A stretch of DNA of 64,000 nucleotides from Nitrospira sp. (GTDB lineage Bacteria > Nitrospirota > Nitrospiria > Nitrospirales > Nitrospiraceae), in the NCBI GenBank assembly GCA_020846195.1, contig JADLEJ010000007.1:105342-169341 (forward strand), given 5' to 3'. The notes under the pieces are model-generated. The model saw nothing but the letters and a program-made list of their open reading frames with translations. It did no database searches and was not told where the DNA came from. Positions within the stretch are counted from its first letter, which is position 1, and every line of letters begins with the position of its first letter. The translations under genes and the position numbers were made by a program. This document shows positions 16,761-26,978 of this stretch, piece after piece.

Positions 16761-19046
16761 CTATCCGCCCTTCGGGAGCAGAATTGTAAACGTCGTCCCC
16801 TGCCCCTCCAGACTTTCCGCCGAGATCGAACCGTGATGCTCTTCGATAATGCCTTTCACCACCGTAAGGCCAAGCCCCGTTCCCTTTCCAAACTCTTTGG
16901 TTGTAAAGAACGGGTCGAACACCCTGGCGATCACTTCCGGAGGAATCCCACTGCCCGTATCCGCCACCGTGAGCTTCACCATGCTGTCCGCCTGCGCCAT
17001 CCCGATACGCAATTGCCCACCATCCGGCATCGCATGAACGGCATTCATGATGAGATTGATGAGCACCTGGTTCATCTGGTCGGCATCGGCCTGCACTTTG
17101 GGACAAGCCTCCTCCAACTGCATCTCGACCTGCACCCGGTTTTTCGCCAGCCGCTCCTGGAACATCTCGACGCTGCTTTCAATGACTTCCCGCAACGCCA
17201 GCGAGCCACGCTCAGGCGGCTTGCGCCTGGCAACCGCCAGAAGCTGATTCATGACCCGCGTAATACGCTCGACCTGCGCCACAATCGTTTGCAGCCCCCG
17301 CTTCACCGTCTCATCCGTCACGCGGTCCATCAGATATTCCGCGCGGCCCAGAATAACGTTCATCGGCGTGCCGATCTCATGCGCCATCCCGGAGGCAACC
17401 GTCCCGAGCTCCGCAATGCGTTCCGTCTTGCGCAACCGGTCCTGCAACCGTTTCCGTTCGCTGATATCGCGCAGCATCACCAGCATCGCCGGACCTTCTT
17501 CGTCGGAAAACCCCGCCGAGCTGACCTCGACATCCATCGGCAGGCCATCTCGCCTGAGGATCTGCTCCTCAACCATCGGAACGACCTGGCTCCCGCCAAG
17601 CAATTCACCCGCCCGCTCCCGCATGGCTGCATGAGAATCCTGATGAAAAAGATCGAAGGGAGACCGCCCGACGATCTCCTCGGCCTTCACCGCGCCAAAC
17701 AGTTTCAGCGCCTGATCGTTCGCAAAAATAACCCGCTCGGCCCGCATCACCAGAATGCCGTAGGGCGAGACCGCGACCAGGCGCCGATACCGCTCTTCGC
17801 TTTGCCGGATCAAATGCTCCACGCGTTTACGCGCCGTCACATCCTGCGTGGTCCCGACCACCCGCGTCACCCGAAGACCGGCACCCGTTCCTTCAAAAAA
17901 CGCCTGCGCCCGCACCACCATCCACCGCACTTCCCCGTCGGGATACCGCATCCGGCACTCCGACGTAAACCGCGCATCAGGCGTATCGGGCCGGTGCGTC
18001 GGCGACATCAGTTCTTGCAACGCGTGCAAGTCGCCGGGATCCACGGACGCCATCATGGCGCCCAGCGAAACACCGGTCGCGCAACGATGGAGCGCCTGGG
18101 CGCGGGCATCCAGCTGCACTACATCGGCCGTCACATCGTATTCCCAGGCTCCAAGCTGACCGGCTTCAAGAGCCAGCCGGGACCGCTCTTCGATTCCCCG
18201 CAGATGCGCTTCCGCGCGCAGCCGCTCCGTAATGTCTCGCAGAATCACGGTATAAAACGTGGTGCCTTCAACCACGATATGGGAAATCGCCGCTTCGACC
18301 GGAAATTCCTCGCCGTTCCCGCGCAGCCCCACGACGGTCCCGAGCTGCCCCATCTTCCGGCTGGTCACATGGGATCGCCCGAACTTCTCCACATGATGCC
18401 GATGCGCTTCCCTAAACCGTGCGGGCAGGAATCTGTCCATCGAGCAACCGATCGCGTCGCGGGCCGTACAATGAAACATCCGCTCGGCCGCCTCGTTGAA
18501 GAGCAGGATCTGCATCCGGTCATCGCTGGTGATGATGGCATCCATGGCGGATTGGACAATCCCGTCCAGCCGAAGACTGCTCAGCAGCAAGTCGCGCGCA
18601 ACTTGCGACTCGCGGTGCATGGCGCCGGTCGCGCTGGCTTCAGCCAGTTCGCGCGCCGCCACGGCCGCTTCCCGTCCAGCCTCTGCCTGCGCTTGCGCCG
18701 CCCGGGCACCGACGAGCTGACTGCGCGACTGCTTCTGCCGAACCATCATCCAAGTGAGACCCCACATCACCGCCAGGCCAAGCACCCGATTCATCACCGC
18801 CATGGCCGGATGAACATCGCCAGGCGAAAAATACCCGCCCAGCGCTGTCAGCACCGTCGCCACCGCGGCAAAGTTGTAGGCATCGCGGTCGCGCGGGGAT
18901 TGCAGGGTGAGCACGAGCGGGATGAAATACAAGAGCCAGTCGGCCCAGCCCAGCGGCGTCAGAAGATCAAAAACAAAGATCGATAGAGCGAGCAGGGCGA
19001 CAAGCCCAGCCCCCAAGCGGGTGGCGGTTTCAGCTGGCGGATTCAC
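16761..19046 (-). CDS. Membrane histidine kinase with three PAS domains
   Basis: 761 residues. The N-terminus has about four membrane helices (within residues 10-110) and a short coiled segment. Three PAS domains follow (roughly 165-290, 295-410, 420-540), each ending in a RDITER/TQDVTAR-type tail. The dimerisation box is [14 protein letters not shown] with the phospho-accepting His, and the ATPase domain shows [18 protein letters not shown] and GTGLGL. The start codon is GTG. It lies 36 bases after the NtrC-type regulator gene and is its likely partner. The stimulus is unknown; three PAS domains suggest redox or small-molecule sensing. Confidence 0.92.
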   Translation of the reverse strand: MNPPAETATRLGAGLVALLALSIFVFDLLTPLGWADWLLYFIPLVLTLQSPRDRDAYNFAAVATVLTALGGYFSPGDVHPAMAVMNRVLGLAVMWGLTWMMVRQKQSRSQLVGARAAQAQAEAGREAAVAARELAEASATGAMHRESQVARDLLLSSLRLDGIVQSAMDAIITSDDRMQILLFNEAAERMFHCTARDAIGCSMDRFLPARFREAHRHHVEKFGRSHVTSRKMGQLGTVVGLRGNGEEFPVEAAISHIVVEGTTFYTVILRDITERLRAEAHLRGIEERSRLALEAGQLGAWEYDVTADVVQLDARAQALHRCATGVSLGAMMASVDPGDLHALQELMSPTHRPDTPDARFTSECRMRYPDGEVRWMVVRAQAFFEGTGAGLRVTRVVGTTQDVTARKRVEHLIRQSEERYRRLVAVSPYGILVMRAERVIFANDQALKLFGAVKAEEIVGRSPFDLFHQDSHAAMRERAGELLGGSQVVPMVEEQILRRDGLPMDVEVSSAGFSDEEGPAMLVMLRDISERKRLQDRLRKTERIAELGTVASGMAHEIGTPMNVILGRAEYLMDRVTDETVKRGLQTIVAQVERITRVMNQLLAVARRKPPERGSLALREVIESSVEMFQERLAKNRVQVEMQLEEACPKVQADADQMNQVLINLIMNAVHAMPDGGQLRIGMAQADSMVKLTVADTGSGIPPEVIARVFDPFFTTKEFGKGTGLGLTVVKGIIEEHHGSISAESLEGQGTTFTILLPKGG

Positions 19047-19082
19047 GAAGGCCTTGGACCGGCGTGCATGGTGAACGATAGT

Positions 19083-20459
19083 CTACTCGTGCGTCTTCGC
19101 TTCTTCAATCTCGCCGAGCTTGCGATAGAGCGTTTTCCGGTCGATGCCCAAGGCCTGCGCGGCCTGATATTTATTCCCGCCGGTCTTGTCGAGAATCTTC
19201 TTGATGTACTCTCGCTCGATTTCCTGCAGCGGCAGCATCCTCTCCGCCGCTTCGTCGAGCACCCGCCGGTCTCCGCGAGCGCCCTGTACCGCCGGAGGCA
19301 GATCGTCCGGAGCGATCTTCTCGCCGCGATTGAGCGTCACCGCCCGCTCGACGACATTCTCCAACTCACGGACATTGCCCGGCCAGTTGTAGTCCATCAG
19401 CATCGCCAGGGCCGACTCGCTGGCGCCTTTGACTTCCTTGTTCCGGGCTTCGGCGCATTTCTTTAAAAACGTTTCCACGAGAATAGGAATGTCCTCCCGG
19501 CGATCCCGCAACGGCGGCAGCACCACTTCAATCACATTGAGCCGGTAGAACAAATCATCGCGAAACCGCTTCGCCTTCACCTCTTCCGCAAGATGCAAAT
19601 TCGTGGCGGCGATGATCCGCACATCGACGGCGATCGGCTTATTGGCGCCGACCCGCCGGATTTCCTTTTCTTGAATGGCGCGCAGGAGTTTGGCTTGCAG
19701 CATGATCGGCAATTCGCTGATCTCATCGAGAAACAACGTGCCCTTCTGCGCTTCTTCGAACAGGCCGCGCTTATCCGACTTGGCGTCGGTGAAGGCCCCG
19801 CGCATATGGCCGAACAACTCGCTTTCCAGGAGCTGCTCGGGAATCGCGGCGCAATTGACCGGCACGAACGGCGCATCCTTGCGATCGCTATTGTAGTGGA
19901 TGGCCTTCGCCACCAATTCCTTTCCCGTTCCGCTTTCGCCGGTAATCAACACATTGGTGGGGCTGTCCGCGACGCGGCGGATCAAATCGAAGACCGCTTG
20001 AATCGCTTTGCTCTTCCCAAGAATGTGATGAAAGCTGTATTCCTTATGCACTTCTTTCCTCAGCCGGCTCACTTCGCGGCGCAGCGCCGATTCGCGCACC
20101 GCGCGCTCGACGACTCGAATAATTTCCTCGGTCTTCACCGGCTTCGTCAGGTAATCGCTCGCGCCTCGCTTCATCGCCTCAACCGCCGTTTCGACGGACC
20201 CGAACGCGGTCATGAGGATGACGCCGATGTCGGGGTACAGCCGCTTGATCTCCAGGAGCAATTCCGTGCCGAGCATCCCCTTCATGCGCAAATCGGTCAG
20301 CACCACGGCAAAGTCTTCCTCGGCCAGGAGTTTCAGCGCCTCCTGCCCGCTTCCCGCCGTCGAAATCTGATGCCCGCGGTCCTTGAGCACGTCGAACACC
20401 AGTTCGCGCATCTCGGCATCGTCGTCAACGACCAGCACCGCGCCCCATTCTTCCGTCAT
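19083..20459 (-). CDS. NtrC-type sigma54 response regulator
   Basis: 458 residues: receiver domain with Asp56 (VVLTDLRM) and the DDD pocket, AAA+ domain with Walker [13 protein letters not shown], a GAFTDA version of the sigma54-contacting loop, Walker B GTLFLDEISE, and a C-terminal Fis helix-turn-helix (GGNKYQAAQALGIDRKTLYRKL). It is a phosphorylation-controlled transcription activator. The gene comes first in a pair with the triple-PAS kinase. The receiver/activator genes that follow have a sigma54 promoter, making this the best candidate for their activator. Confidence 0.93.
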   Translation of the reverse strand: MTEEWGAVLVVDDDAEMRELVFDVLKDRGHQISTAGSGQEALKLLAEEDFAVVLTDLRMKGMLGTELLLEIKRLYPDIGVILMTAFGSVETAVEAMKRGASDYLTKPVKTEEIIRVVERAVRESALRREVSRLRKEVHKEYSFHHILGKSKAIQAVFDLIRRVADSPTNVLITGESGTGKELVAKAIHYNSDRKDAPFVPVNCAAIPEQLLESELFGHMRGAFTDAKSDKRGLFEEAQKGTLFLDEISELPIMLQAKLLRAIQEKEIRRVGANKPIAVDVRIIAATNLHLAEEVKAKRFRDDLFYRLNVIEVVLPPLRDRREDIPILVETFLKKCAEARNKEVKGASESALAMLMDYNWPGNVRELENVVERAVTLNRGEKIAPDDLPPAVQGARGDRRVLDEAAERMLPLQEIEREYIKKILDKTGGNKYQAAQALGIDRKTLYRKLGEIEEAKTHE

Positions 20460-20517
20460 GCCCGACTCCTTCTCGTCAGTTGCTAGAGCGCGGCCTCATC
20501 CCCTCGGCAACACGGAA

Positions 20518-21129
20518 TTACGGAGTACGCTCCTCCATCGAGCGAATCGCCGCGGCAATCTCTTCGCTCACGACCGCAAGCGCGCGGCTATAGGCCGACG
20601 CAATCGCCCGGTAGCCTTCTCCTGCGACAGGAAGATGGATGCTCGAACGCCCCTGTTTTCTCTGGTCGGAGCCATCCGGCAAGGCGCGCTTGATTGTCCA
20701 GAACGCTTCCAGCGACACATCTTTTTCGTTGTTCGTTTCAAACCGGGGAAAATCCACAACCAGCCGATAGCCGGCGGAGCCGATTCTGTGCTGAGGATAG
20801 ACCCAGACCTCTTCGGTTCCCAGAAGCCGCCCCAGGTTCTCCGCAAGGACGCGAGGAATCTCTCGTTTCAAAGACTCCGCCCATCGATGTTCCTCGATAA
20901 ACGACACGGTATTCGGCCCGGATCGCACGACAAATTGCGGGCGGTCGACGACCTCCGAGATCGCGACCGGATCGATCGCGATCCGATAGCCAGGCGCTCC
21001 TGCGGCCTCGCGCCCCGCTGGGGCCTCCGCGCTTAACGTATAAAAGTGCGTCGGCGGCGAAGACAGACACCCGCTCGCCAGCCCAGCGATAGCCGCCACC
21101 ATCGCCGCGCGCACGATCCGCCGCGTCAT
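20518..21129 (-). CDS. pqiC: PqiC-type outer-membrane lipoprotein
   Basis: 203 residues with a lipoprotein signal ending in LASGC, followed by SSPPTHFYTLSAE, the opening typical of the PqiC/ABC-transport auxiliary family (DUF330). In E. coli PqiC is the outer-membrane partner of the PqiB tunnel. The start overlaps the pqiB stop by 4 bases (ATGA), so the two are coupled. It closes the pqiA-pqiB-pqiC set here. Confidence 0.85.
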   Translation of the reverse strand: MTRRIVRAAMVAAIAGLASGCLSSPPTHFYTLSAEAPAGREAAGAPGYRIAIDPVAISEVVDRPQFVVRSGPNTVSFIEEHRWAESLKREIPRVLAENLGRLLGTEEVWVYPQHRIGSAGYRLVVDFPRFETNNEKDVSLEAFWTIKRALPDGSDQRKQGRSSIHLPVAGEGYRAIASAYSRALAVVSEEIAAAIRSMEERTP

Positions 21130-22757
21130 TGCGCACCTTCTTTCTTGCCACGCAGCAGCGCCTCCGGATGCCGCTCAAGATAGTCCGACAACAGCCGGAG
21201 GGACTCCGCGGTCCGTCCCAACTCCCTCAGGGTGTTCTGCAACTCCACCTGTGTCGGCGATCCGTCTTCGAGCGTGCGTTCAGCCACTTTCAACGTATGG
21301 CGCAAGTCGTCGAGCGTCTGTTTAATCTCCGGGGTCACGTCATCTTGGAAACGCTCAATAAACTTGTCGCCCTTTTCAAGCGTCTTGGTCAAGGCCCGGA
21401 GCGCGGTCCGGAAATCCGTCCCAATCTCTTCAAGCGGGAACGTGCGAAGCGCCTTCGACAAATGCACCACCAGTTTCTGAATCTCTTCGGTGAGGCCTGG
21501 CGCCGTTGGGATCGCCGGCGGATCGTGCGTCCAGTCCATCTTCGCGGGCGCGGCCCCAGGGAAAAAGTCCAAGGCCACGTATAATTGCCCCGTCAGCAGA
21601 CTCCCGACGCCCAATTGCGCTCGAAATCCATTCGCCACAACTTGATCCCAGCGCGTGCGCAGACGCTGCTGGTCGCTCTCCAGGAAATCGGGCGAGGCAT
21701 GCTTCATCATCGCCACCAAGCGGCTGGGATAAAGCTCCACCTCGACGGGAAACCGGAAGACGGTATTCGACTCATCCGTTTCCACATTCATGGATTTGAC
21801 TTCTCCGACGACGATCCCTCGAAAGTCCACCGGAGCCCCGACGGTCAACCCGCGCAGGGAATGCGGGAAATACATCACGAAGCGCTCCACGATCAAATCC
21901 TTGTGCTTCATCGCTTCTTCCCGCGTAGCCGCCAGGCGAAACTCCTGCCCCTCCGCCGCGGGCTGGTCCGATTCGGCTCCAGGCGGCATTTCAAATGTCA
22001 CCCCGCCGATCAAAATCGACACGAGCGATTGCATATCGACTTTCACCCCCGTGGCATCAAGCGAGACATCGACCCCGCTGACATTCCAAAACCGAGTGTC
22101 CGCCGTGACATACCGATCATAGGGCTTGTCGACAAAAATCTTGAACGTGACCCCTTGCCCGTCCTCATCCACGGCATGCGCGATCACTTTTCCCACTTCT
22201 TCTTGCCGGAAAAACACGGGAGACCCGACTTCCAACGACCCCAGCGTTTCAGCGCGAAGCACAAACTGCCTGCCGGGCACGTCTCCCGTCACCAGGGGCG
22301 CAACCTCCAATCCCTCAAAATCCTGCCGCGGGGTGGTGGAATGCCCGATGTCGACGCCAATATGCGAACCTGAAAACAAGGTCATGAGGCCCGAGACCTG
22401 CCCCCCGGCGACGCGCGGTCGCACGACCCAAAACCTCGTGTCGTCGACCAAATACGGCGTCATGCTCTTCTCTAATTCGACCGTGACGATCACCTTGCTG
22501 AGATCGTCGCTGACCTCGATGGTTTTCACCAGTCCAATGTCCACGCTCTTGTAGGTGACCTTCGTCTTGCGCGCTTCAAGCCCTTCAGCCGTCTTGAACG
22601 TGATGGTGATCGTGGGCCCCTTCTCCATGATGCTTTTGATCATGAGCCAGCCGGCGACAGCGGCCGCAAGGATCGGCACGATCCAGACGAGTCGCGCGGA
22701 CCATCCCCAGGTGCGCTGGGGTTGAACCTCCGGAAGATTACGAATGTCCATCAGCAT
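21126..22757 (-). CDS. pqiB: PqiB-type MCE-domain intermembrane transport protein
   Basis: About 543 residues: one N-terminal membrane helix (VWIVPILAAAVAGWLMIK), then three MCE/MlaD domains (about 45-140, 160-270, 285-400) and a C-terminal helical region (about 430-540) that forms the needle in E. coli PqiB. It bridges the periplasm and is thought to move lipids between membranes. The start is taken at the ATG of MLMDIRN inside the end of the preceding gene, overlapping it by 20 bases; an ATG two codons later is equally possible. Confidence 0.88.
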   Translation of the reverse strand: MLMDIRNLPEVQPQRTWGWSARLVWIVPILAAAVAGWLMIKSIMEKGPTITITFKTAEGLEARKTKVTYKSVDIGLVKTIEVSDDLSKVIVTVELEKSMTPYLVDDTRFWVVRPRVAGGQVSGLMTLFSGSHIGVDIGHSTTPRQDFEGLEVAPLVTGDVPGRQFVLRAETLGSLEVGSPVFFRQEEVGKVIAHAVDEDGQGVTFKIFVDKPYDRYVTADTRFWNVSGVDVSLDATGVKVDMQSLVSILIGGVTFEMPPGAESDQPAAEGQEFRLAATREEAMKHKDLIVERFVMYFPHSLRGLTVGAPVDFRGIVVGEVKSMNVETDESNTVFRFPVEVELYPSRLVAMMKHASPDFLESDQQRLRTRWDQVVANGFRAQLGVGSLLTGQLYVALDFFPGAAPAKMDWTHDPPAIPTAPGLTEEIQKLVVHLSKALRTFPLEEIGTDFRTALRALTKTLEKGDKFIERFQDDVTPEIKQTLDDLRHTLKVAERTLEDGSPTQVELQNTLRELGRTAESLRLLSDYLERHPEALLRGKKEGAQ

Positions 22758-23397
22758 GGTCTCGCAAAGGATAGGCCTCGGCTTGCGCATCCCAGATCAG
22801 CCGCGGATCGAACTGCTTCGCCGCAAACATGGTCAAGACCACGACGGCGCCAAAGGCGACCGCTCCCAGTCCGACGCTGACCGTCGCAAACGAATGCATC
22901 TGGACCAGCGCCACTGAAATCGTCACCACAAAAATATCCAACATTGACCACCGGCCGATGAACTCCACCACGCGATACATCTTGGTCCGGTCGAGCGGAT
23001 CCCAGGTCGACCGGCGCTGCACCGACAACACCAGAAACGTCAGAATAGCCAGCTTGGCGGCAGGCACAAAAATACTGGCGATGAGCACGATGCCGGCGAG
23101 CGCCCATGAACCGGAGACCCAGAGATAGACGATCCCGCTCATGATCGTATCGGACTGAGCAGAGAACAACGAGTCGGTATGCATCACCGGCAGAATATTG
23201 GCTGGAATGTACAATAGGTATCCGGTCAGCAACAAGGCCCAGGTCCGGCTGATGCTGTTCGGCTTCCGCCAATGCAGCCGCGCCCCACACCGGCTGCACC
23301 GCGCGCCGGTCGCACCGGGCACAGACTCCGTCACGCGATGGCAAATCAGACACCCGTAGAAACCCAGTTGCGCGGCCGTCATGCTGCCGGGGCTCAT
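22738..23397 (-). CDS. PqiA-like membrane protein, second half of a split PqiA
   Basis: About 219 residues with an N-terminal zinc-ribbon pair (CLICHR and CSRCGARL) and four membrane helices, the repeat unit of PqiA. E. coli PqiA holds two such units in one chain; here they are two genes. The start at ATG 23397 overlaps the upstream stop as ATGA, so the halves are translationally coupled. The product should pair with the other half in the inner membrane and feed PqiB. Confidence 0.85.
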   Translation of the reverse strand: MSPGSMTAAQLGFYGCLICHRVTESVPGATGARCSRCGARLHWRKPNSISRTWALLLTGYLLYIPANILPVMHTDSLFSAQSDTIMSGIVYLWVSGSWALAGIVLIASIFVPAAKLAILTFLVLSVQRRSTWDPLDRTKMYRVVEFIGRWSMLDIFVVTISVALVQMHSFATVSVGLGAVAFGAVVVLTMFAAKQFDPRLIWDAQAEAYPLRDHADGHS

Positions 23398-24002
23398 GAC
23401 AGCGCCCGCACTTTCTCCCAAATCTCATCCGGGTCGAACGTCATCCCGCCGACGATCAGGATCGGGACCATCGCGGCGAACGCCCACAGCGCGACCCCGA
23501 TTTCCACCTGCGCCAGTTGCTCCAGCTTGAAGAGCGAGACGACGATGCCGAGGAAAAAGACTTCCATCATGCTCCAGGGGCGCACGGTCTCCAAGATCCG
23601 CAAGACCGGCACTGCCCCCTGAATCAGATAGTTGAAGTGAAGCGGAACCAGGAGAAACAGCACCAGCCCAATTTGAATGCTCGGCGAAACGATCGTGGTC
23701 AGGCCAACCAGCACCGCAACCTCGGCATGCCCTTCCTGCCACAGCACCGAGACCGCGTCGTACAGGCTTGCCGCCTGTCGATGGCCCTGCATTTCAATGC
23801 CTGCAATGGGATAGACATTCGCGATCAGAAACAGAAACAACCCGGCCACCGCATAGGCCAGGGTATGCTGCATGCCGTTTCGGCACGAGCGATAGAGCAC
23901 GGCCTCGCACCGGCTGCACCGGGCCTCGCCTCCCAGCGGCAAAGGCACGCGCCGCTGAAGACAATCGCAATCGGGGCACGCGATTAATTCGGAGACATCC
24001 AT
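23394..24002 (-). CDS. PqiA-like membrane protein, first half of a split PqiA
   Basis: 202 residues: zinc-ribbon CPDCDC and CSRCEAV near the N-terminus, then four membrane helices including LFLFLIANVYPI, a signature stretch of the PqiA family. It is the first gene of the pqi operon. Together with the following gene it makes up the two domains of a normal PqiA. Confidence 0.85.
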   Translation of the reverse strand: MDVSELIACPDCDCLQRRVPLPLGGEARCSRCEAVLYRSCRNGMQHTLAYAVAGLFLFLIANVYPIAGIEMQGHRQAASLYDAVSVLWQEGHAEVAVLVGLTTIVSPSIQIGLVLFLLVPLHFNYLIQGAVPVLRILETVRPWSMMEVFFLGIVVSLFKLEQLAQVEIGVALWAFAAMVPILIVGGMTFDPDEIWEKVRALS

Positions 24003-24189
24003 CGGTCTTCCATCAGAATAAGACCGTCCGGTTCACACGTCGCAAGACCGAGACACAGGAGCGATGCCGTCTCTACCGGCGAGCGATCGCGCGAGCCGGA
24101 TTATATACCTTGTTTGCGGCCACAGATGAGATCGAGACAAGCAAGGCACCTCTTGTCCAGCTACCCATAATTCCGCTATGGTCGATCAT

Positions 24190-24345
24190 ATGAGCGACAT
24201 TGCCTGGCAACTCTTAATGTCCGCCATCGTGGGGCTGCTCTTCACCATCGTCTACCGGCTCTACCGAAAGCGGGTCCATGCCAAACAAGCCGACAAACTC
24301 CTGTCGGATGTCGTGAAAGGCATGGACGCATTCCGCCGCCGCTGA
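24190..24345 (+). CDS. Small single-helix membrane protein (51 aa)
   Basis: The reading frame MSDIAWQLLMSAIVGLLF... has one membrane helix (about residues 6-24) followed by a basic stretch YRLYRKRVHAK and an amphipathic tail ending in FRRR. The helix followed by positive charges is what a real small inner-membrane protein looks like. An in-frame ATG 12 bases upstream is an alternative start; neither has a clear ribosome-binding site. It stands alone between divergent and convergent neighbours. Function unknown. Confidence 0.45.
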   Translation: MSDIAWQLLMSAIVGLLFTIVYRLYRKRVHAKQADKLLSDVVKGMDAFRRR

Positions 24346-24372
24346 CGCGAGACCGCCGCAACGCCCTCGGGC

Positions 24373-24864
24373 TTAGTAGACGAGAGGGATTTGCTGCGCC
24401 AGCTCGAACCGCAACAGCGCGCGGATCTTGCTTTCCATTTGCAGATACCGCGCGGTTTTTGTCGCCGGCAGCACCTGTCCGACTTTATCCGCGTACGTGC
24501 GCCGCAATTTGGTTTCCGTGTCCTCGACGGCCAGGTACTCGCTCAAGAGCTGCTTGGCCATGTCTTCGGTGATATGCCCCTTCCCCTCTTCATATCCCTG
24601 CGCATACATCAGAATCGTACGGCCGAGACGGTCGTTCAGGCCCTTCAGCTCCGCTTGATAGGACTCATAGATGGGCCAAAACTGTTTGGCCTCCGCTTCG
24701 GTGAGATCCATATTCCCGGCGATCAGCAGTTTCTTGTCGGCCTTGAGCTTCTCTTTCAGAATCTCCATGTTGACATCGGACACTCCAGCGCCGCTGCCTT
24801 CCGCCATCACCGCAACCGGGGCGAGCAACACTGCAACAAATAATAGACTCGCGCATTTCATCAT
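24373..24864 (-). CDS. Secreted helical periplasmic protein
   Basis: 163 residues: a signal peptide (MMKCASLLFVAVLLAPVAVMAEG) and a mature part made of charged helices, including DLTEAEAKQFWPIYESYQ. That pattern resembles small periplasmic helical proteins of the Spy/CpxP kind, though the LTxxQ motifs are not convincing. AAGGAGAG precedes the start at 24864; the frame is open further upstream without a good site. Function unknown. Confidence 0.7.
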   Translation of the reverse strand: MMKCASLLFVAVLLAPVAVMAEGSGAGVSDVNMEILKEKLKADKKLLIAGNMDLTEAEAKQFWPIYESYQAELKGLNDRLGRTILMYAQGYEEGKGHITEDMAKQLLSEYLAVEDTETKLRRTYADKVGQVLPATKTARYLQMESKIRALLRFELAQQIPLVY

Positions 24865-25162
24865 GGCCGTTCTCTCCTTATCATCCCGAAATATAAAAAA
24901 ATGAATCCGCCCACACAGCAGGCATCGCGCCGATGCACCTAGACGAATGGTAACGCTTACTCGTTCGGTGTCGATATTGTCAATGGGCTGGCACGCTTGG
25001 GCAGAACCCGCTGGCAAAGAATCGTTCGACTCAGCAGACGCCACGCATCGGGATTATTGCGGAGGCACGTATCCATAACAATAGCGCGATGTTTGCTCCC
25101 CCCTCTGAAGTTTGCTATCGTGCGCGCCGCCGGATGAACACCTCTCATGAGATCGCCAACCT

Positions 25163-26632
25163 GTGGATCGCTTTATGTATAACCGATACGCAGCTCCTCC
25201 GCCTGCACGGCTTGCTTGGATATTCTTGTTGAGCGCGATTGGCCTCCTGTCGTTGCTCAACACACCGCTGGCACTGGCGGCCTCGAACCTCACGATTCCC
25301 AAACCGACCGATACACTCCTGCCACCGCCGCCAGCGCCGGACATTCCCCCATCGGCAGTGCATCTGACGGTCGATGCCTCGCTGGCACATGTAGATCGGG
25401 CCATCGCCGCATCCGTCGACGTCCATCACTACCATGAGGGAGAATGGATTCCGGCAAAGACCCAGCTCGGCGGCAAGTCCTTCGGCTATCAGTACTATCT
25501 CTGGCGAGGCCCACAAACATTCGAGTCGGAAGGGAATCGGGTCAGAACGACGTTTCCAGACGTGCGCTATCGCTTGCAGGTCCGCATGACGGACGACCAC
25601 GATCGCGCCTCTATCGGGGCATGCGGATATGGCGCGGACTGGCCGCAACGATTGCGCGTCCATGCCGACTCTGCCCTCTACTGGAAAGACGATTGGGGCC
25701 TGCACACACAAACCCGCTTCAGCGAACCGATATTCGAGACACCTTGCCGGCTCGCTCCGCTTGAGATCGATGCCACCAGCTTGGTGGCAGAATTTCTCAA
25801 CGAGCACTTTCCTCCGCTCGCCGCGGCCATCGACCATGTCGTCCTCGCGCAGGTGGAGACCGAACGGCGCGCAGCCCTCATCTGGTCAGCGCTGCAAGCA
25901 CCGATTGAGATCCAGCCTGGAACCTGGCTGACACCTCGCCCCTCTCAGCCTCGCGCTGGAACCCTGACGGTCGACGGCAATCGTCTCGTGCATACCAGCG
26001 TCAGCATGATTTTCACTCCTTCGATCATCGTCGGCCCCAAACCGATTGTGAACGAACGTCCGCTCCCTCCCCTTGCCACAGGGCCGCTGGACAGCAATGG
26101 GTTCCACCTCGTGGTCCCAATGCTAATCCCCTACAATGAACTGAGCGCCCTCCTGGGACGGGAGCTCATCGGTGAAACGATCAGCTTGCCCCTCGGGTCC
26201 GATATTCGAATCACCAAGATGCAAGTCTATGGCAGCCACGACCGCCTCATCAGCGCAATCGGCGTCTCCGGGGGAGTGAATGGAGATTTGTATCTGCAAG
26301 GGCAACCAGTCTTGACCGACGACGGACAGGCCATAGTATTCCATCGATTCGACTTCGCAATCGACACCAGCAACCTATTGGTCAAGGCGACAAACCAGCT
26401 GATGCACGACAAGATCCGCTCGCAGCTCCTGCCCAACACACGACTCGACCTTCGCGACCGCATCCATGCGCTTCGAACCGGCATTGAGCGGAACCTGACC
26501 CGCGCGCTAGCTCCGGGAATCATGTTTGACTGCGCCGTGACTACATTGAAACCGGTTGCGCTATACCCAGTATCAGACGGTCTGGAAATTCAGTTCATCA
26601 TGGACGGAGCCTTGACGCTGACGATTCAGTAG
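25163..26632 (+). CDS. DUF4403-family exported protein
   Basis: 489 residues with an N-terminal hydrophobic signal (about 17-40, ending PLALAAS), then a long beta-rich region typical of DUF4403: paired sheets with SAVHLTVDASLAHV near the start and GVSGGVNGDLYLQG and a conserved C-terminal half. The family resembles lipid-binding tubular folds, but no function is established. The GTG at 25163 or the ATG at 25175 could start translation; neither has a strong site. It is transcribed alone, divergent from the helical periplasmic protein. Confidence 0.75.
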   Translation: MDRFMYNRYAAPPPARLAWIFLLSAIGLLSLLNTPLALAASNLTIPKPTDTLLPPPPAPDIPPSAVHLTVDASLAHVDRAIAASVDVHHYHEGEWIPAKTQLGGKSFGYQYYLWRGPQTFESEGNRVRTTFPDVRYRLQVRMTDDHDRASIGACGYGADWPQRLRVHADSALYWKDDWGLHTQTRFSEPIFETPCRLAPLEIDATSLVAEFLNEHFPPLAAAIDHVVLAQVETERRAALIWSALQAPIEIQPGTWLTPRPSQPRAGTLTVDGNRLVHTSVSMIFTPSIIVGPKPIVNERPLPPLATGPLDSNGFHLVVPMLIPYNELSALLGRELIGETISLPLGSDIRITKMQVYGSHDRLISAIGVSGGVNGDLYLQGQPVLTDDGQAIVFHRFDFAIDTSNLLVKATNQLMHDKIRSQLLPNTRLDLRDRIHALRTGIERNLTRALAPGIMFDCAVTTLKPVALYPVSDGLEIQFIMDGALTLTIQ

Positions 26633-26699
26633 TCGCGACCGCACTGACATGTGGCCACATACCGACTAGAATGTAGCCACCTATAGAGGGAGTGCTACG

Positions 26700-26978
26700 A
26701 TGATCCAAGTGGGAGTGAGAGATCTAAAGAATCGTCTGAGTCAATATCTCAAGCGAGCCAAATCGGGGCAAACCATTCAGGTGACCGAGATAGGCCATGT
26801 CATTGCCCTGGTCACAGGAGTCGCCCCGCGCCCCCCACAAGTCGCCGCCCATCTCCACGCTCTGGTGAATACTGGCGCCCTTCGGTGGAGTGGAGGCAAA
26901 CCCCTGGGCATCTCACCGGCCAGACGCCTCAAAGGCAAAAAGACCTTGTCCGCGCTTCTGCTTGAAGACCGGCGATGA
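26700..26978 (+). CDS. Phd/YefM-type antitoxin (VapB-like)
   Basis: 92 residues opening with VGVRDLKNRLSQYLKRAKSG and VTEIGHVIALV, the DNA-binding half of the Phd/YefM antitoxin fold. The basic, lysine-rich C-terminus should bind the toxin. Its stop overlaps the toxin start as ATGA. Repeated GTGGCCAC/GTAGCCAC-like boxes at 26651-26682 just upstream could be its operator. Confidence 0.85.
   Translation: MIQVGVRDLKNRLSQYLKRAKSGQTIQVTEIGHVIALVTGVAPRPPQVAAHLHALVNTGALRWSGGKPLGISPARRLKGKKTLSALLLEDRR

Noticed and set aside
16719..18986. A 755-codon open frame on the plus strand over the histidine kinase gene
   Set aside because: Antisense shadow of a kinase with all its catalytic boxes; the composition is skewed to Arg, His and Pro.
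24984..25000. Sigma54-like TGGCACGCTTGGGCA on the plus strand
   Set aside because: The bases 10 positions after GG are CA rather than GC, so the -12 element fails.
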